The notes under the pieces are model-generated. The model ran no database searches, was not told the DNA's origin, and saw only the letters and a list, made by a program, of their open reading frames with translations. This document shows positions 1 to 8,899 of a stretch of 32,450 nucleotides of DNA, one piece after another (position 1 is the stretch's first letter; the number at the start of each line of letters is the position of its first letter). The translations under genes and the position numbers were made by a program. The stretch comes from Spirochaetales bacterium (lineage in GTDB: Bacteria > Spirochaetota > Spirochaetia > Sphaerochaetales > Sphaerochaetaceae), in the NCBI GenBank assembly GCA_003247345.1, contig QJZS01000025.1:1-32450 (forward strand), written 5' to 3'.

Positions 1-8
1 TTTTTCAT
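1..8 (-). CDS. 5' end of a further gene running off the left edge (first codons only)
   Basis: Minus strand reads AAGGAGAGAAGTAAAG-ATG-AAA-AA: a strong Shine-Dalgarno at suitable spacing before an ATG at 8..6. Only two codons are visible, so the product is unknown. Confidence 0.4.
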
Positions 9-170
9 CTTTACTTCTCTCCTTGATAGGAAAATTTTCCTTAAGGTCAATCATACGGTCAACCTTGGCTGAGCGCAAGGAAAGTTTGGAGATTTCATGC
101 AATTAGATAAAAAAGTATTGCATGTTTATGAAAAACGCTTACTCATTGTTATACATAATTTAAGATATGA

Positions 171-932
171 CTATTTACCTATTGCCTGTTGGCGTCTTAC
201 TTCATAGAGTAAAATTCCGGTGGCCACCGACACATTCAAAGAATCAATGTGACCAGTCATTGGAATGGAGACCAAATGGTCACACAGACGCTGTGTTAGT
301 TGACCAATGCCTTTACCTTCGTTACCCATAATCAAAACAGTTCTGTCAGGAAAGGTAGTCTTGTATGCTGCCTGTCCATCCATCGCTGCTCCGTATACCC
401 AGAAACCTTGGCCTTTGAGATATTCGATTTCACGATTGATGTTGGTAACACGAGCCATCGGTACGTAATGGGCTGCTCCTGAGGATACCTTGACCACTGT
501 GGTATTTGCCTGAGCACTCCGCCTCTCTGGGATGATAACCAAAGCAACAGAGAATTGATCTGCAGATCTCAAAATGGCTCCCAAATTATGTGGGTCTGTG
601 ATTTCATCAAGTACAAGGACCAAGGCTTTCTCATCCTGCTTCAAATTCTTGCAGAACTCTTTTACGGTAAGCATCGGGATTTTTGATGCGCCTTGTTGTA
701 TAGATGAGGTAATCAGGTCCAGAACAACTCCCCTATGGTCTGCATTCTCTACCATACGGTCCAATTCTACTTTTGCGAGTTTCTTCACCACTACTTTCTG
801 GTTCAAGCGTGCTTGTCGTTCCAAATCCTGGGTATGACCTCCCATTCCTCTAGCTATGTACAACACTGAACCTGATGCTGCCTTTTTCAGTCCTTCTTCT
901 ATGGCATGTACGCCAATGACTTTCTCACCCAT
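171..932 (-). CDS. rlmB: 23S rRNA (guanosine-2'-O-)-methyltransferase, TrmH/SpoU family
   Basis: 253 aa; SpoU signatures (VLDEITDPHNLGAILRSADQF, LIMGNEGKGI, IPMTGHIDSLNVSVATGILLYE). Confidence 0.93.
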   Translation of the reverse strand: MGEKVIGVHAIEEGLKKAASGSVLYIARGMGGHTQDLERQARLNQKVVVKKLAKVELDRMVENADHRGVVLDLITSSIQQGASKIPMLTVKEFCKNLKQDEKALVLVLDEITDPHNLGAILRSADQFSVALVIIPERRSAQANTTVVKVSSGAAHYVPMARVTNINREIEYLKGQGFWVYGAAMDGQAAYKTTFPDRTVLIMGNEGKGIGQLTQRLCDHLVSIPMTGHIDSLNVSVATGILLYEVRRQQAIGK

Positions 933-954
933 GATTTGCTCCTATGCATATGAA

Positions 955-974
955 GGGCTACCATAAGGTAGCCC
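955..974 (-). repeat. Intercistronic perfect hairpin between dnaJ and rlmB
   Basis: gggctacc-ataa-ggtagccc, 8-bp perfect stem with 4-nt loop, lying between the dnaJ stop and the rlmB start; no following U-tract. Confidence 0.8.
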
Positions 975-982
975 ATAATCTC

Positions 983-2116
983 TTAATCTTCAAATGGAAC
1001 TGGATTGGGAGCCTCTTGCTCTCCAAGTACTTCACTGAGTTCCTGCATCAGTTTCTTAGCCTTCGTTCCCAACCGCTTGGGAATTTGGACTTGTAATCTG
1101 ATATACATATCACCTCGGTCGGTCGAATTAAGTTTAGTAACACCCCTCCCCTTGACTCTCAGCATCTTACCGCTTTGAATTCCGGAAGGAATATTCACTT
1201 TAATCAAATCCCCATCGATGGTCGATACCTTGATATCCCCACCCAAAGAAGCTTGGGTAATGGAAATAGGAATCTGACAATATAATTCATAATCTTGTCG
1301 AACAAAATACTTATGCGGTTTCACGGAGATGTACACGTATAAATCGCCTGAGGGTCCTCCGTTGGCACCTGCATCGCCCATGCCCCTCAAAACAACACGG
1401 CTGCCAGAATCCACACCTGCCGGAATGGAAACCTTTACCTTTTGTTGCTTGCGTTTCAGGCCGGTACCATGACAAGAACTACAGGGATTCTCAATCACAT
1501 GGCCAGAGCCACCACAGGTAGGACAGGCACTTGCGATAGCAAAGAATCCGCTGTTTCGTCTTACTTGCCCAGAACCGTTACAGGTCGGACAGACTTTGGT
1601 TCCAGAATGTTCTTCACTTCCACTTCCATGGCATACATCACAGGCCACTTGATGGGAATAAGCAACTTCTATTTTGGTCCCGAAAACAGCATCCTTAAAA
1701 TCAATATCTACATCATAACGTAAAGAAGATCCTACTTCAGGACCATGTTGCCCACCTCGAGTCTGGGTTCGACCACCACCTCCGAAGAAAGAGCTGAAAA
1801 TATCCTCAAAACCGCCACCGAATCCACCACCGAAGATATCGCTGAAATCACGATAAACGTTGGAGTAGTCATGAGCACCACCATTAGCCCCATCGACTCC
1901 TGCGAATCCGTACTGGTCGTACATCTTACGCTTTTTCTCATCACCGAGAACATCATAAGCTTCGGTTGCTTCTTTAAAACGGTCTTCAGCTTCTTTATTT
2001 CCGGGATTGCGATCGGGGTGGTTTGCGATAGCCAACTTGCGGTATGCTTTTTTAATTTCTTCCAGTGTTGCAGTTTTTCCAACTCCAAGCACTTCATAAT
2101 AATCACGTTTCGCCAC
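983..2116 (-). CDS. dnaJ: Molecular chaperone DnaJ
   Basis: 377 aa; J-domain with HPD, Gly/Phe-rich region, four CxxCxGxG-type zinc motifs. Confidence 0.98.
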   Translation of the reverse strand: MAKRDYYEVLGVGKTATLEEIKKAYRKLAIANHPDRNPGNKEAEDRFKEATEAYDVLGDEKKRKMYDQYGFAGVDGANGGAHDYSNVYRDFSDIFGGGFGGGFEDIFSSFFGGGGRTQTRGGQHGPEVGSSLRYDVDIDFKDAVFGTKIEVAYSHQVACDVCHGSGSEEHSGTKVCPTCNGSGQVRRNSGFFAIASACPTCGGSGHVIENPCSSCHGTGLKRKQQKVKVSIPAGVDSGSRVVLRGMGDAGANGGPSGDLYVYISVKPHKYFVRQDYELYCQIPISITQASLGGDIKVSTIDGDLIKVNIPSGIQSGKMLRVKGRGVTKLNSTDRGDMYIRLQVQIPKRLGTKAKKLMQELSEVLGEQEAPNPVPFED

Positions 2117-2151
2117 GGTGCGACTTCCTTAGAACAGATTGGGCTGAGAAA

Positions 2152-2179
2152 CATCATGTCGGCCGAAGCCGACATGATG
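2152..2179 (-). terminator. dnaK-dnaJ intercistronic hairpin with cUUCGg tetraloop; possible attenuator or processing stem
   Basis: Minus strand CATCATGTCGGC-TTCG-GCCGACATGATG: 12-bp perfect stem, UUCG loop closed by C-G, followed by TTTCTC. Confidence 0.65.
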
Positions 2180-2216
2180 GTAAGCCGTTTGGATATAATA
2201 CCTTGTAATAGACTTA

Positions 2217-4145
2217 TTAGTCCACAACCTCAAAGTCTGCATCCTCAACTCCATCCTTAGGTTTCTTCTTCTCCTGAGTGGACTGCTGGGAATCGCCAGG
2301 CTGTGCCTGTTCTGCACCTTCTGTAGTGGAAGCAGCACTCTGCTTGTACACTTCTTCGGCCAGCTTGTAGGAAGCCTGCTGCAAAGCTTCAACCTTTGCC
2401 TTGATTTCCTCAGCTGAAGCACTCTGGTTCTCCAAAGTTCCCTTCAGGTCCGATACAGCACTTTCGATGGTTGCCTTATCTTCGCTGGAGATCTTATCAC
2501 CATAGTCCTTGAGGGATTTCTCGGTGGAATAGATCATGCTGTCTGCTTCGTTACGAGCATCGATTCTAGCACGTTCCTTCTTATCCTCTTCAGCGTGGGC
2601 TTCAGCTTCATGGACCATTTTGTTAATCTCATCATCGCTCAAGCCGCTTGAAGATTCGATTCGAATCTTCTGTTCCTTACCGGTGCCAAGATCCTTTGCA
2701 GATACGTGCACGATACCGTTTGCATCAATATCAAAGGTAACCTCAATCTGTGGTACGCCACGAGGAGCTGCAGGAATACCGACCAAGTCGAATTTTCCCA
2801 AAGTCCTGTTCTGGCTGGCCATCTCACGTTCACCCTGGAGGACATGGATGCTAACTGCAGTCTGTCCATCAGCAGCGGTGGAGAAAATCTGGCTCTTACG
2901 GGTAGGAATGGTTGTATTACGTTCAATTAAGCGAGTACATACGCTGCCAAGAGTTTCAATGCCCAAGGAAAGCGGGGTAACATCAAGAAGCAATACGTCC
3001 TTAACTGCACCACCAAGAATACCACCCTGAATAGCAGCGCCCATTGCTACGACTTCATCAGGATTTACACCCTTGTGGGGTTCCTTCTTGAAGAGGTCGC
3101 GAACCAAAGCCTGCACAGCTGGAATTCTGGTTGAACCACCAACAAGGATAACCTCGTCAATTTCAGAAGCATTGAGTCCAGCATCACGAAGTGCATTCTG
3201 AACAGGCAACTTGGATCTCTCGATCAACTCAGCTACCAACTGCTCAAACTTTGCACGACTAAGGCTCATCTGAAGGTGCTTCGGGCCAGTGCTGTCTGCA
3301 GTAATGAAGGGCAGGTTGATTTCAGTGCTGGATGAGTTGGAAAGTTCAATCTTTGCCTTCTCTGCAGCTTCTCTGAGTCTCTGCAATGCCATCTTGTCAG
3401 CAGCCAAGTCAATGCCGTTGGTTTTCTTGAATTCGCTGACCATCCAGTCAATAATACGGAGGTCAAAGTCATCACCACCAAGGTGGGTATCACCATTCGT
3501 GGATTTTACTTCGAATACGCCATCACCAAGTTCCAAGATGGAAATATCAAAGGTACCACCACCAAGGTCATATACAGCAATCTTTTCTTCTCTGTTCGTA
3601 TCTTTGCCCAAGCCATATGCCAATGCGGCAGCAGTGGGTTCGTTGACGATACGCTTTACCTCAAGCCCAGCAATTTTACCGGCATCTTTGGTAGCCTGTC
3701 TCTGGGCGTCATTGAAGTATGCAGGGACTGTGATAACGGCTTCTGTAACCGCTTCACCAAGATAGTCCTCAGCTGTCTTCTTCATTTTCTGCAAAACTGC
3801 AGCGGAAATTTCCTGTGGGGAATATGATTCTCCACGAATCTCAACCTTTATTTCGTCGCCACTTCCGGCTGTGACCTTATAGGAAACCTTCTGAAGTTCA
3901 GAGGGTACTTCACGATATTTTCTACCCATGAAGCGTTTGATGGAATACACGGTATTCTCAGCATTGGTTACAATCTGGTTCTTGGCAGGCTGCCCAACCA
4001 GGCGGTCGCCCTTGGCGGTGAATCCAACAACACTAGGGGTAGTCCGCTGACCTTCGCTGTTCGCGATGACCACGGGATCATTTCCTTCCATAACTGCTAC
4101 ACAGCTATTGGTTGTCCCCAAGTCAATTCCAATAATTCTTCCCAT
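2217..4145 (-). CDS. dnaK: Molecular chaperone DnaK (Hsp70)
   Basis: [21 protein letters not shown] start, with GGAGAGGAG upstream; [15 protein letters not shown]; substrate-binding domain; C-terminal [10 protein letters not shown]. The listed ORF start at 4214 is upstream of the likely start. Confidence 0.98.
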   Translation of the reverse strand: MGRIIGIDLGTTNSCVAVMEGNDPVVIANSEGQRTTPSVVGFTAKGDRLVGQPAKNQIVTNAENTVYSIKRFMGRKYREVPSELQKVSYKVTAGSGDEIKVEIRGESYSPQEISAAVLQKMKKTAEDYLGEAVTEAVITVPAYFNDAQRQATKDAGKIAGLEVKRIVNEPTAAALAYGLGKDTNREEKIAVYDLGGGTFDISILELGDGVFEVKSTNGDTHLGGDDFDLRIIDWMVSEFKKTNGIDLAADKMALQRLREAAEKAKIELSNSSSTEINLPFITADSTGPKHLQMSLSRAKFEQLVAELIERSKLPVQNALRDAGLNASEIDEVILVGGSTRIPAVQALVRDLFKKEPHKGVNPDEVVAMGAAIQGGILGGAVKDVLLLDVTPLSLGIETLGSVCTRLIERNTTIPTRKSQIFSTAADGQTAVSIHVLQGEREMASQNRTLGKFDLVGIPAAPRGVPQIEVTFDIDANGIVHVSAKDLGTGKEQKIRIESSSGLSDDEINKMVHEAEAHAEEDKKERARIDARNEADSMIYSTEKSLKDYGDKISSEDKATIESAVSDLKGTLENQSASAEEIKAKVEALQQASYKLAEEVYKQSAASTTEGAEQAQPGDSQQSTQEKKKPKDGVEDADFEVVD

Positions 4146-4241
4146 GTTATATATCTCCTCTCCAAAATAACTATCATATAAAAATGGTTCTAAGAGTTTT
4201 TTTAACCCTTGCACCTAAGGTACTCATACCTAATCCAATCG

Positions 4242-4856
4242 TCAAACGTTTGGCTTGCCAACTTTTACCTTGGAAGGTCTAATGACGCGTCCATGCAATT
4301 TATATCCAACGATGAACTCTTCAAGTACCTTCTCATGTTCCAGCGAATCGTCAACTACAACCATGTAGGCTTCATGTTCTTCAGGATTGAATTCCTTTCC
4401 TTCTGAAACAATCTTTTCAAGACCCCAGTTCTTCTCCAAGGTCGAAACTAGCTGGGTACTGACCATGGCAATTCCATCATGCACTTTCTGATAATCCTCT
4501 GTTGACTCCCCGGCCTGCAACGCACGCCCAAGGTCATCCAAAGGTTGCAGAAGATCTTTGATCAAACCTTCATTTGCAAATTTAATGGAATCTTCTTTGT
4601 CCCTGATCAATCTCTTTCTATAGTTTTCAAGATCTGCACGATTCCGAAGCATTTGATCCTTCAAGGAAGCGGCTTCTTCTTGTGCAGCTGCAAGCTGTTC
4701 TTTTAATTGCTCAATTTCCAATTCTTTCTTCTCCAGTTCAGATACTTCCTTCTTATTCTCTTTCTGTTCGGATTGCTCTGTACTTTCTTGCTTTTGAACT
4801 TCCTCTTCCACAACAGGTTGTGTTGAAGACTTGCTCTCTTTCTGTTTCTTATCCAT
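4242..4856 (-). CDS. grpE: Nucleotide exchange factor GrpE
   Basis: N-terminal acidic/coiled-coil region, LRNRADLENYRKR, C-terminal GYKLHGRVIRPSKVKV. Start taken at MDKKQKESK rather than the upstream alternative start. Confidence 0.94.
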   Translation of the reverse strand: MDKKQKESKSSTQPVVEEEVQKQESTEQSEQKENKKEVSELEKKELEIEQLKEQLAAAQEEAASLKDQMLRNRADLENYRKRLIRDKEDSIKFANEGLIKDLLQPLDDLGRALQAGESTEDYQKVHDGIAMVSTQLVSTLEKNWGLEKIVSEGKEFNPEEHEAYMVVVDDSLEHEKVLEEFIVGYKLHGRVIRPSKVKVGKPNV

Positions 4857-4939
4857 TCCGTTCCTCAATTCCCCACATACAAACACATTGGGTTTGCACA
4901 TGTTTATTTACAAGCCAAACAATAAATGTCAGGCCAACA

Positions 4940-4957
4940 GTTATAATAGTGTATAAC
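4940..4957. repeat. Inverted repeat upstream of grpE
   Basis: GTTATA-atagtg-TATAAC, perfect 6-bp arms; function unknown. Confidence 0.6.
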
Positions 4958-5015
4958 GTAAAGAGTAGCCCACCCCTGGGCCTGCGGATAACATACTCAC
5001 AGCAGACGGTAACCG

Positions 5016-6620
5016 TCAAGTGGTTTTATCGTCTTCGTCTTCCAAAGATATTTCTTCTTCTTCACCTTCAGGAACATACTCAACCCAAGTTTTTTGCTTC
5101 TCTTCGGATTCATCTTCCTCTTCGGATTCATCTTCCTCTTCGGATTCATCTTCCTCTTCGGATTCATCTTCCTCTTCGGATTCTGCTTCAACTTCGGGTT
5201 CTGCTTCAACTTCGGGTTCAACTTCAACTTCAGGTTCGGTCTCTATGGAATCTACAGGGTCTTCAATGATTTGTTCGACGTCTTCTAATTGTTCCTGGTC
5301 TTCAGACAGTTGGGCGGCAATTGTGGCAATGGAAGCTGTCAACATAGCCCCTGTATCTGCAGAGGATGGCTCAGCAGCAGCCAAGCGAATTCTCTCTTCC
5401 TTAAGCTTTTCAAGCTCTGCATGCAACGAAGCAGCTTCTTCTCTGAGATGGAGGATAATCTGCCCAAGTTCTTCCCGCTTCCGATCACTCTTTCGCAGGT
5501 TCTCGATTGCTTGCACGTGTTGTTTATTCAATTGCTGAATTTCCTGAGCAAAGGTAGAAAGACTTTCACTCTCGTGATCTTCAAATTCTCTGCTCATCTT
5601 TTCAGTTTGTCCCATCCGTTCATCCAACTCCTGCATAAACGTGCTGATGGTATGGATCATAGTTTGGAAAGCTTGGTCAGTTTTCAAGATGGTATGAGAA
5701 AAGACCCCATCCATATCAGAATTGCATTGGTCAGAGAACTGGGAGAGCGTCTCTGACAACTGGGTTTTGACATTTGTAATCTGAGCAAACAGGGCTTCCC
5801 TTTGCGAAGTAATGAATTCTCTAGTTTCGTTCTTTAATTGGTCATAGTGGGTACCCTGACTCTCCAAATCTTCTGAAGCCTGCTCTTTTAAAGCCTCTAG
5901 TGATGCACGGCTCTTGGTAATGATCAGGTCGCTTTCATCCCCTAATTGTCTCATTTTTGTAAGTTGACCGGATAATACAGCCAAAGACTCTGCCTCATTC
6001 GCTTTGAGGGACTCAGCATGAGAAGCCACCCGGCCCTGGTTTGTTCGCTCAACTTCTTGTACTTCACTTTCGTATTCTTGAAGTTTCGTATAAGAGCTAT
6101 CGAGAAGTTGCCTAATCCTAAGCTGTTGTTGGGTAAATGCTTCAGAACTTTCTTCTATGGTACCCTGAAGCTGTTGTTTGAAACTAACGATGCGTTCATC
6201 AAAATTGCGGATGATAGACTCTACTGCTTCAATACGCTCGACTTCATGTCTTACCTGTTCCACCCTTCCTTCAACTTGGGTGGTAGTGTCGCCGAGTTTT
6301 GTGAGGGAATCACGATAGGAGTTCAAAACATCCTGAAGTTTTGCAAGCTCATCGCTTCTGATTTCCAGCTCAGTGAATTGGGAATCTATTCGGGCTAGTA
6401 CCTGATTGGCTGCTTCAATTCTATGATTGATTCTTTCTTCGACTTGTTGGGCGGTATCTTTGAATTGGATACGTGAGGCTTCCAATTCCCTTGAGAATTG
6501 GCCTACCTTCTGTTTCATCAAGTCCAATCGTCTGTCACGCTTATCCTCTACCCTCAGCAGGTAGATAATGATCAAGGTGATAATGAACAGAATAACAGGC
6601 AGCAATAGTTCAAGTCCCAT
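5016..6620 (-). CDS. Long coiled-coil membrane-anchored protein, SpiroCoCo-like, with acidic repeat tail
   Basis: 534 aa; N-terminal hydrophobic segment (LLLPVILFIITLIIIYLL), long heptad-rich Glu/Gln/Leu body, C-terminal (ESEEED)n tail. Family name is from recollection of spirochaete coiled-coil proteins. Confidence 0.75.
   Translation of the reverse strand: MGLELLLPVILFIITLIIIYLLRVEDKRDRRLDLMKQKVGQFSRELEASRIQFKDTAQQVEERINHRIEAANQVLARIDSQFTELEIRSDELAKLQDVLNSYRDSLTKLGDTTTQVEGRVEQVRHEVERIEAVESIIRNFDERIVSFKQQLQGTIEESSEAFTQQQLRIRQLLDSSYTKLQEYESEVQEVERTNQGRVASHAESLKANEAESLAVLSGQLTKMRQLGDESDLIITKSRASLEALKEQASEDLESQGTHYDQLKNETREFITSQREALFAQITNVKTQLSETLSQFSDQCNSDMDGVFSHTILKTDQAFQTMIHTISTFMQELDERMGQTEKMSREFEDHESESLSTFAQEIQQLNKQHVQAIENLRKSDRKREELGQIILHLREEAASLHAELEKLKEERIRLAAAEPSSADTGAMLTASIATIAAQLSEDQEQLEDVEQIIEDPVDSIETEPEVEVEPEVEAEPEVEAESEEEDESEEEDESEEEDESEEEDESEEKQKTWVEYVPEGEEEEISLEDEDDKTT
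5101..5244. repeat. 18-bp in-frame tandem repeat (8 units)
   Basis: Four identical copies of tcttcggattcatcttcc (5101-5172), then four diverged 18-bp units (tcttcggattctgcttca, acttcgggttctgcttca, acttcgggttcaacttca, acttcaggttcggtctct). Confidence 0.95.
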
Positions 6621-6638
6621 ACCGACCCTCCTACCAAC

Positions 6639-7343
6639 TCAGAGTACCAGAGAAGCAAACTCCTTCCAAGAGCCAACTATCAAATCTGCATCAGAGAGAG
6701 ACTTTTTATGTTTCTTTGTGATTAGGCAAGAATACATCCCGGCTCTCTTTGCTCCTTGGCAATCCTTGGAATAACTGTCACCCATATACAGAATCTGATC
6801 AGGTTCAACCCCAAGTCTGTCAAGAATATAACAAAATGCAGTAGGACTTGGTTTCAAATATCCACTATCTTCTGCACTATGGGCAATATCGACCAAATCC
6901 TCGATCCCAAGTGTCTTTAATTTTTCCGCTATGGGAAAATCACTGAAAACTGCAATCTTCAAACCTTTCTGCTTCGCCTTCCTAAGCGTATCGACCATGC
7001 CCTCATAGGCTTTGATGGAAAGGAACGATCGGCTCCACGCCTGGTAGAATTGCGAATCAATCGCTTGTTTTATCTGTTGGATATCATTGTTTTTATGGAG
7101 ACGAGAAGCTACCAACTTTGCCTGGCGATCAAGCAAACCATCACGAGATGCAGGTACGGTAGGATGCGAATCCTGCACCCTACGATACTCCTTACGTCCC
7201 CAATTAAAAGCCATTGCAATACGAGGAGAGGGAAAGAGAGATCTTACCATCCTCGCATTCAGCATCCATTTGGGATATAACGTCCCATCAATATCAAGGC
7301 AAAGCACCTTGATTCCTTGATCGGAAAAGAAACCCATGTTCAA
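6639..7343 (-). CDS. HAD-family hydrolase
   Basis: LCLDIDGTLYP motif I, IAVFSDFPI motif II, ILYMGDSYSKDCQGAKRAGM motifs III/IV. Confidence 0.9.
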   Translation of the reverse strand: MNMGFFSDQGIKVLCLDIDGTLYPKWMLNARMVRSLFPSPRIAMAFNWGRKEYRRVQDSHPTVPASRDGLLDRQAKLVASRLHKNNDIQQIKQAIDSQFYQAWSRSFLSIKAYEGMVDTLRKAKQKGLKIAVFSDFPIAEKLKTLGIEDLVDIAHSAEDSGYLKPSPTAFCYILDRLGVEPDQILYMGDSYSKDCQGAKRAGMYSCLITKKHKKSLSDADLIVGSWKEFASLVL

Positions 7344-8899
7344 CCCCGCTTCTTAGGGGCACTACGCTTGGCCTGCTTTTCGTTGCGTTTTCTTGCCTTA
7401 TCAACTGCAGCCTTGTTTCCTGGCTTCGTTGATTTCGGCTTTGCAAACGCTCTTCCCCCTTCATTCTTTTTCACTTCACGTTTAGGGGTAATTACCGTAG
7501 AAGGTTTCTTAGGTCCACGTTCATGCAGCGAAGGATTTCTCCTTCTCTCTCGCAGATCAATCTCAATAGGGATACTTGCAAAACCAAGATCCCGACGAAT
7601 ACAGTTCTTCAGATACTGTATATATATCGGGGGGAAATCCTTGATACGATTCACAAAAATCAAGAATTTTACAGGGTTTGTGCTGATCTGAGTCCCATAA
7701 TACACCTTGAAATGGCCTTGGGTACCACGAGGAGGCTGATAGGCCTCACCCCACTCTTTGATTGCTTCATTGAGTTGTGCGGTTTCTATGCGTTTATTCA
7801 GTTGCTTCCAGACACCCCATACGGTATCGAGCAACTTGCCAATATCCTGAGCTTTCAAGGCACTGATTGCAGTAATGGGAGCAAACCCAAGAATAGGGAA
7901 CAGGAATCTCATTCTGTCCTTGATTGCCTGCAATTCATTTCCCATTCCGCTGAGCAGGTCGATTTTGTTGAGTACAAGAACCACACCTTTGCCTCTGCGT
8001 ACAATCAAATTGGCAATCTTCTTATCCTGATCACTGAGGCCTTCAATGCTATCGACCATTAGCAGTACTACATCGGCTTCGTCAATCGTTTTTATAGCTC
8101 GGTTGACAGAATAGTATTCGACATCTTCCTCGACTTTGCTTTTCCTTCTGATACCAGCAGTATCCAAAACTGTGAAATCACTTCCCTTATATGAGAAAGC
8201 ACCTCGGATAACATCACGAGTTGTTCCGGCAATATCACTGACAATTGATACATCGGAACCAACCAATAAGTTCGTCAAAGTTGATTTTCCGGTATTCGGC
8301 TTGCCCATGATACCGATCTTTACCCGCTCGGCCTCTTCAGGGGCTTCTTCTAGGCTTATCAGATCAAGCATACCCATCAAAGTATCCTCAAGATCCTCAA
8401 TGCCCAAACCGTGGGCTGCAGAAATTCCGACGACTCGCTGAAATCCATATTGATAGTATTCCCAAAGCAAGTCATCGCGTTTAGGGTCATCCAGTTTGTT
8501 TACAGTTAAAACGACCTTGTCGCTATAAGGACGCAAAGCACCAAGCAACTCCTGATCTTCAGCAGTAACTTCGGTACATTCCATCATGAAGATAATCGCA
8601 TCACTCTCGGCAAGCAGGCTGAGGCTCTTATTTGCCACCAATTCATCGAACCCTTCGCGCTCAACCTTCACTCCACCACTATCAACAAGTGTAACAGGGT
8701 GATTCCCCAAAAGCCAACGCTCGGGGATGAGATCACGAGTAACCCCAGGTGTGGGGTCAGTAATAGCTCTACGCTTGCCAATCAAGCGGTTGAACAAGGT
8801 GGACTTACCCACATTTGGGCGTCCTAAAATAGAAACAACAGGCATCTTAGCCGGAGTTTCTGGTGTGTCAGATGGTGGTGAAATGATCGAATCGGTCAT
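7340..8899 (-). CDS. der: Ribosome biogenesis GTPase Der (EngA)
   Basis: Two tandem GTPase domains (GRPNVGKSTLFN; GKPNTGKSTLTN), KH-like domain, long basic C-terminal tail. Start at 8899 has SD AAGGGAG, giving a 32-bp overlap with ptsI. Confidence 0.96.
   Translation of the reverse strand: MTDSIISPPSDTPETPAKMPVVSILGRPNVGKSTLFNRLIGKRRAITDPTPGVTRDLIPERWLLGNHPVTLVDSGGVKVEREGFDELVANKSLSLLAESDAIIFMMECTEVTAEDQELLGALRPYSDKVVLTVNKLDDPKRDDLLWEYYQYGFQRVVGISAAHGLGIEDLEDTLMGMLDLISLEEAPEEAERVKIGIMGKPNTGKSTLTNLLVGSDVSIVSDIAGTTRDVIRGAFSYKGSDFTVLDTAGIRRKSKVEEDVEYYSVNRAIKTIDEADVVLLMVDSIEGLSDQDKKIANLIVRRGKGVVLVLNKIDLLSGMGNELQAIKDRMRFLFPILGFAPITAISALKAQDIGKLLDTVWGVWKQLNKRIETAQLNEAIKEWGEAYQPPRGTQGHFKVYYGTQISTNPVKFLIFVNRIKDFPPIYIQYLKNCIRRDLGFASIPIEIDLRERRRNPSLHERGPKKPSTVITPKREVKKNEGGRAFAKPKSTKPGNKAAVDKARKRNEKQAKRSAPKKRG

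Noticed and set aside
1745-2260. 171-aa plus-strand ORF opposite dnaJ
   Set aside because: Antisense to dnaJ, no domain signature, crosses the dnaK-dnaJ gap hairpin.
4146-4241. Terminator between grpE and dnaK (AGGTA-TGAG-TACCT)
   Set aside because: Short 5-bp stem, and the following sequence on the minus strand is A-rich rather than U-rich.
4857-5015. CIRCE heat-shock operator or tRNA gene upstream of grpE
   Set aside because: No TTAGCACTC/GAGTGCTAA pair and no cloverleaf or T-loop GGTTCGAATC-type motif found on reading.
4997-5227. 76-aa minus ORF with NPKRKM repeats
   Set aside because: Alternative frame through the same tandem repeat within the coiled-coil gene.
5101-5244. CRISPR-like array
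   Set aside because: Repeats are directly contiguous with no spacers and are in frame within a CDS.
5020-5538. Ser-rich plus-strand ORF (SSSDSSSSSDSSS...) and the Phe-rich frame at 5094-5288
   Set aside because: Reverse-strand readings of the 18-bp repeats in the coiled-coil gene; composition is explained by the repeat.
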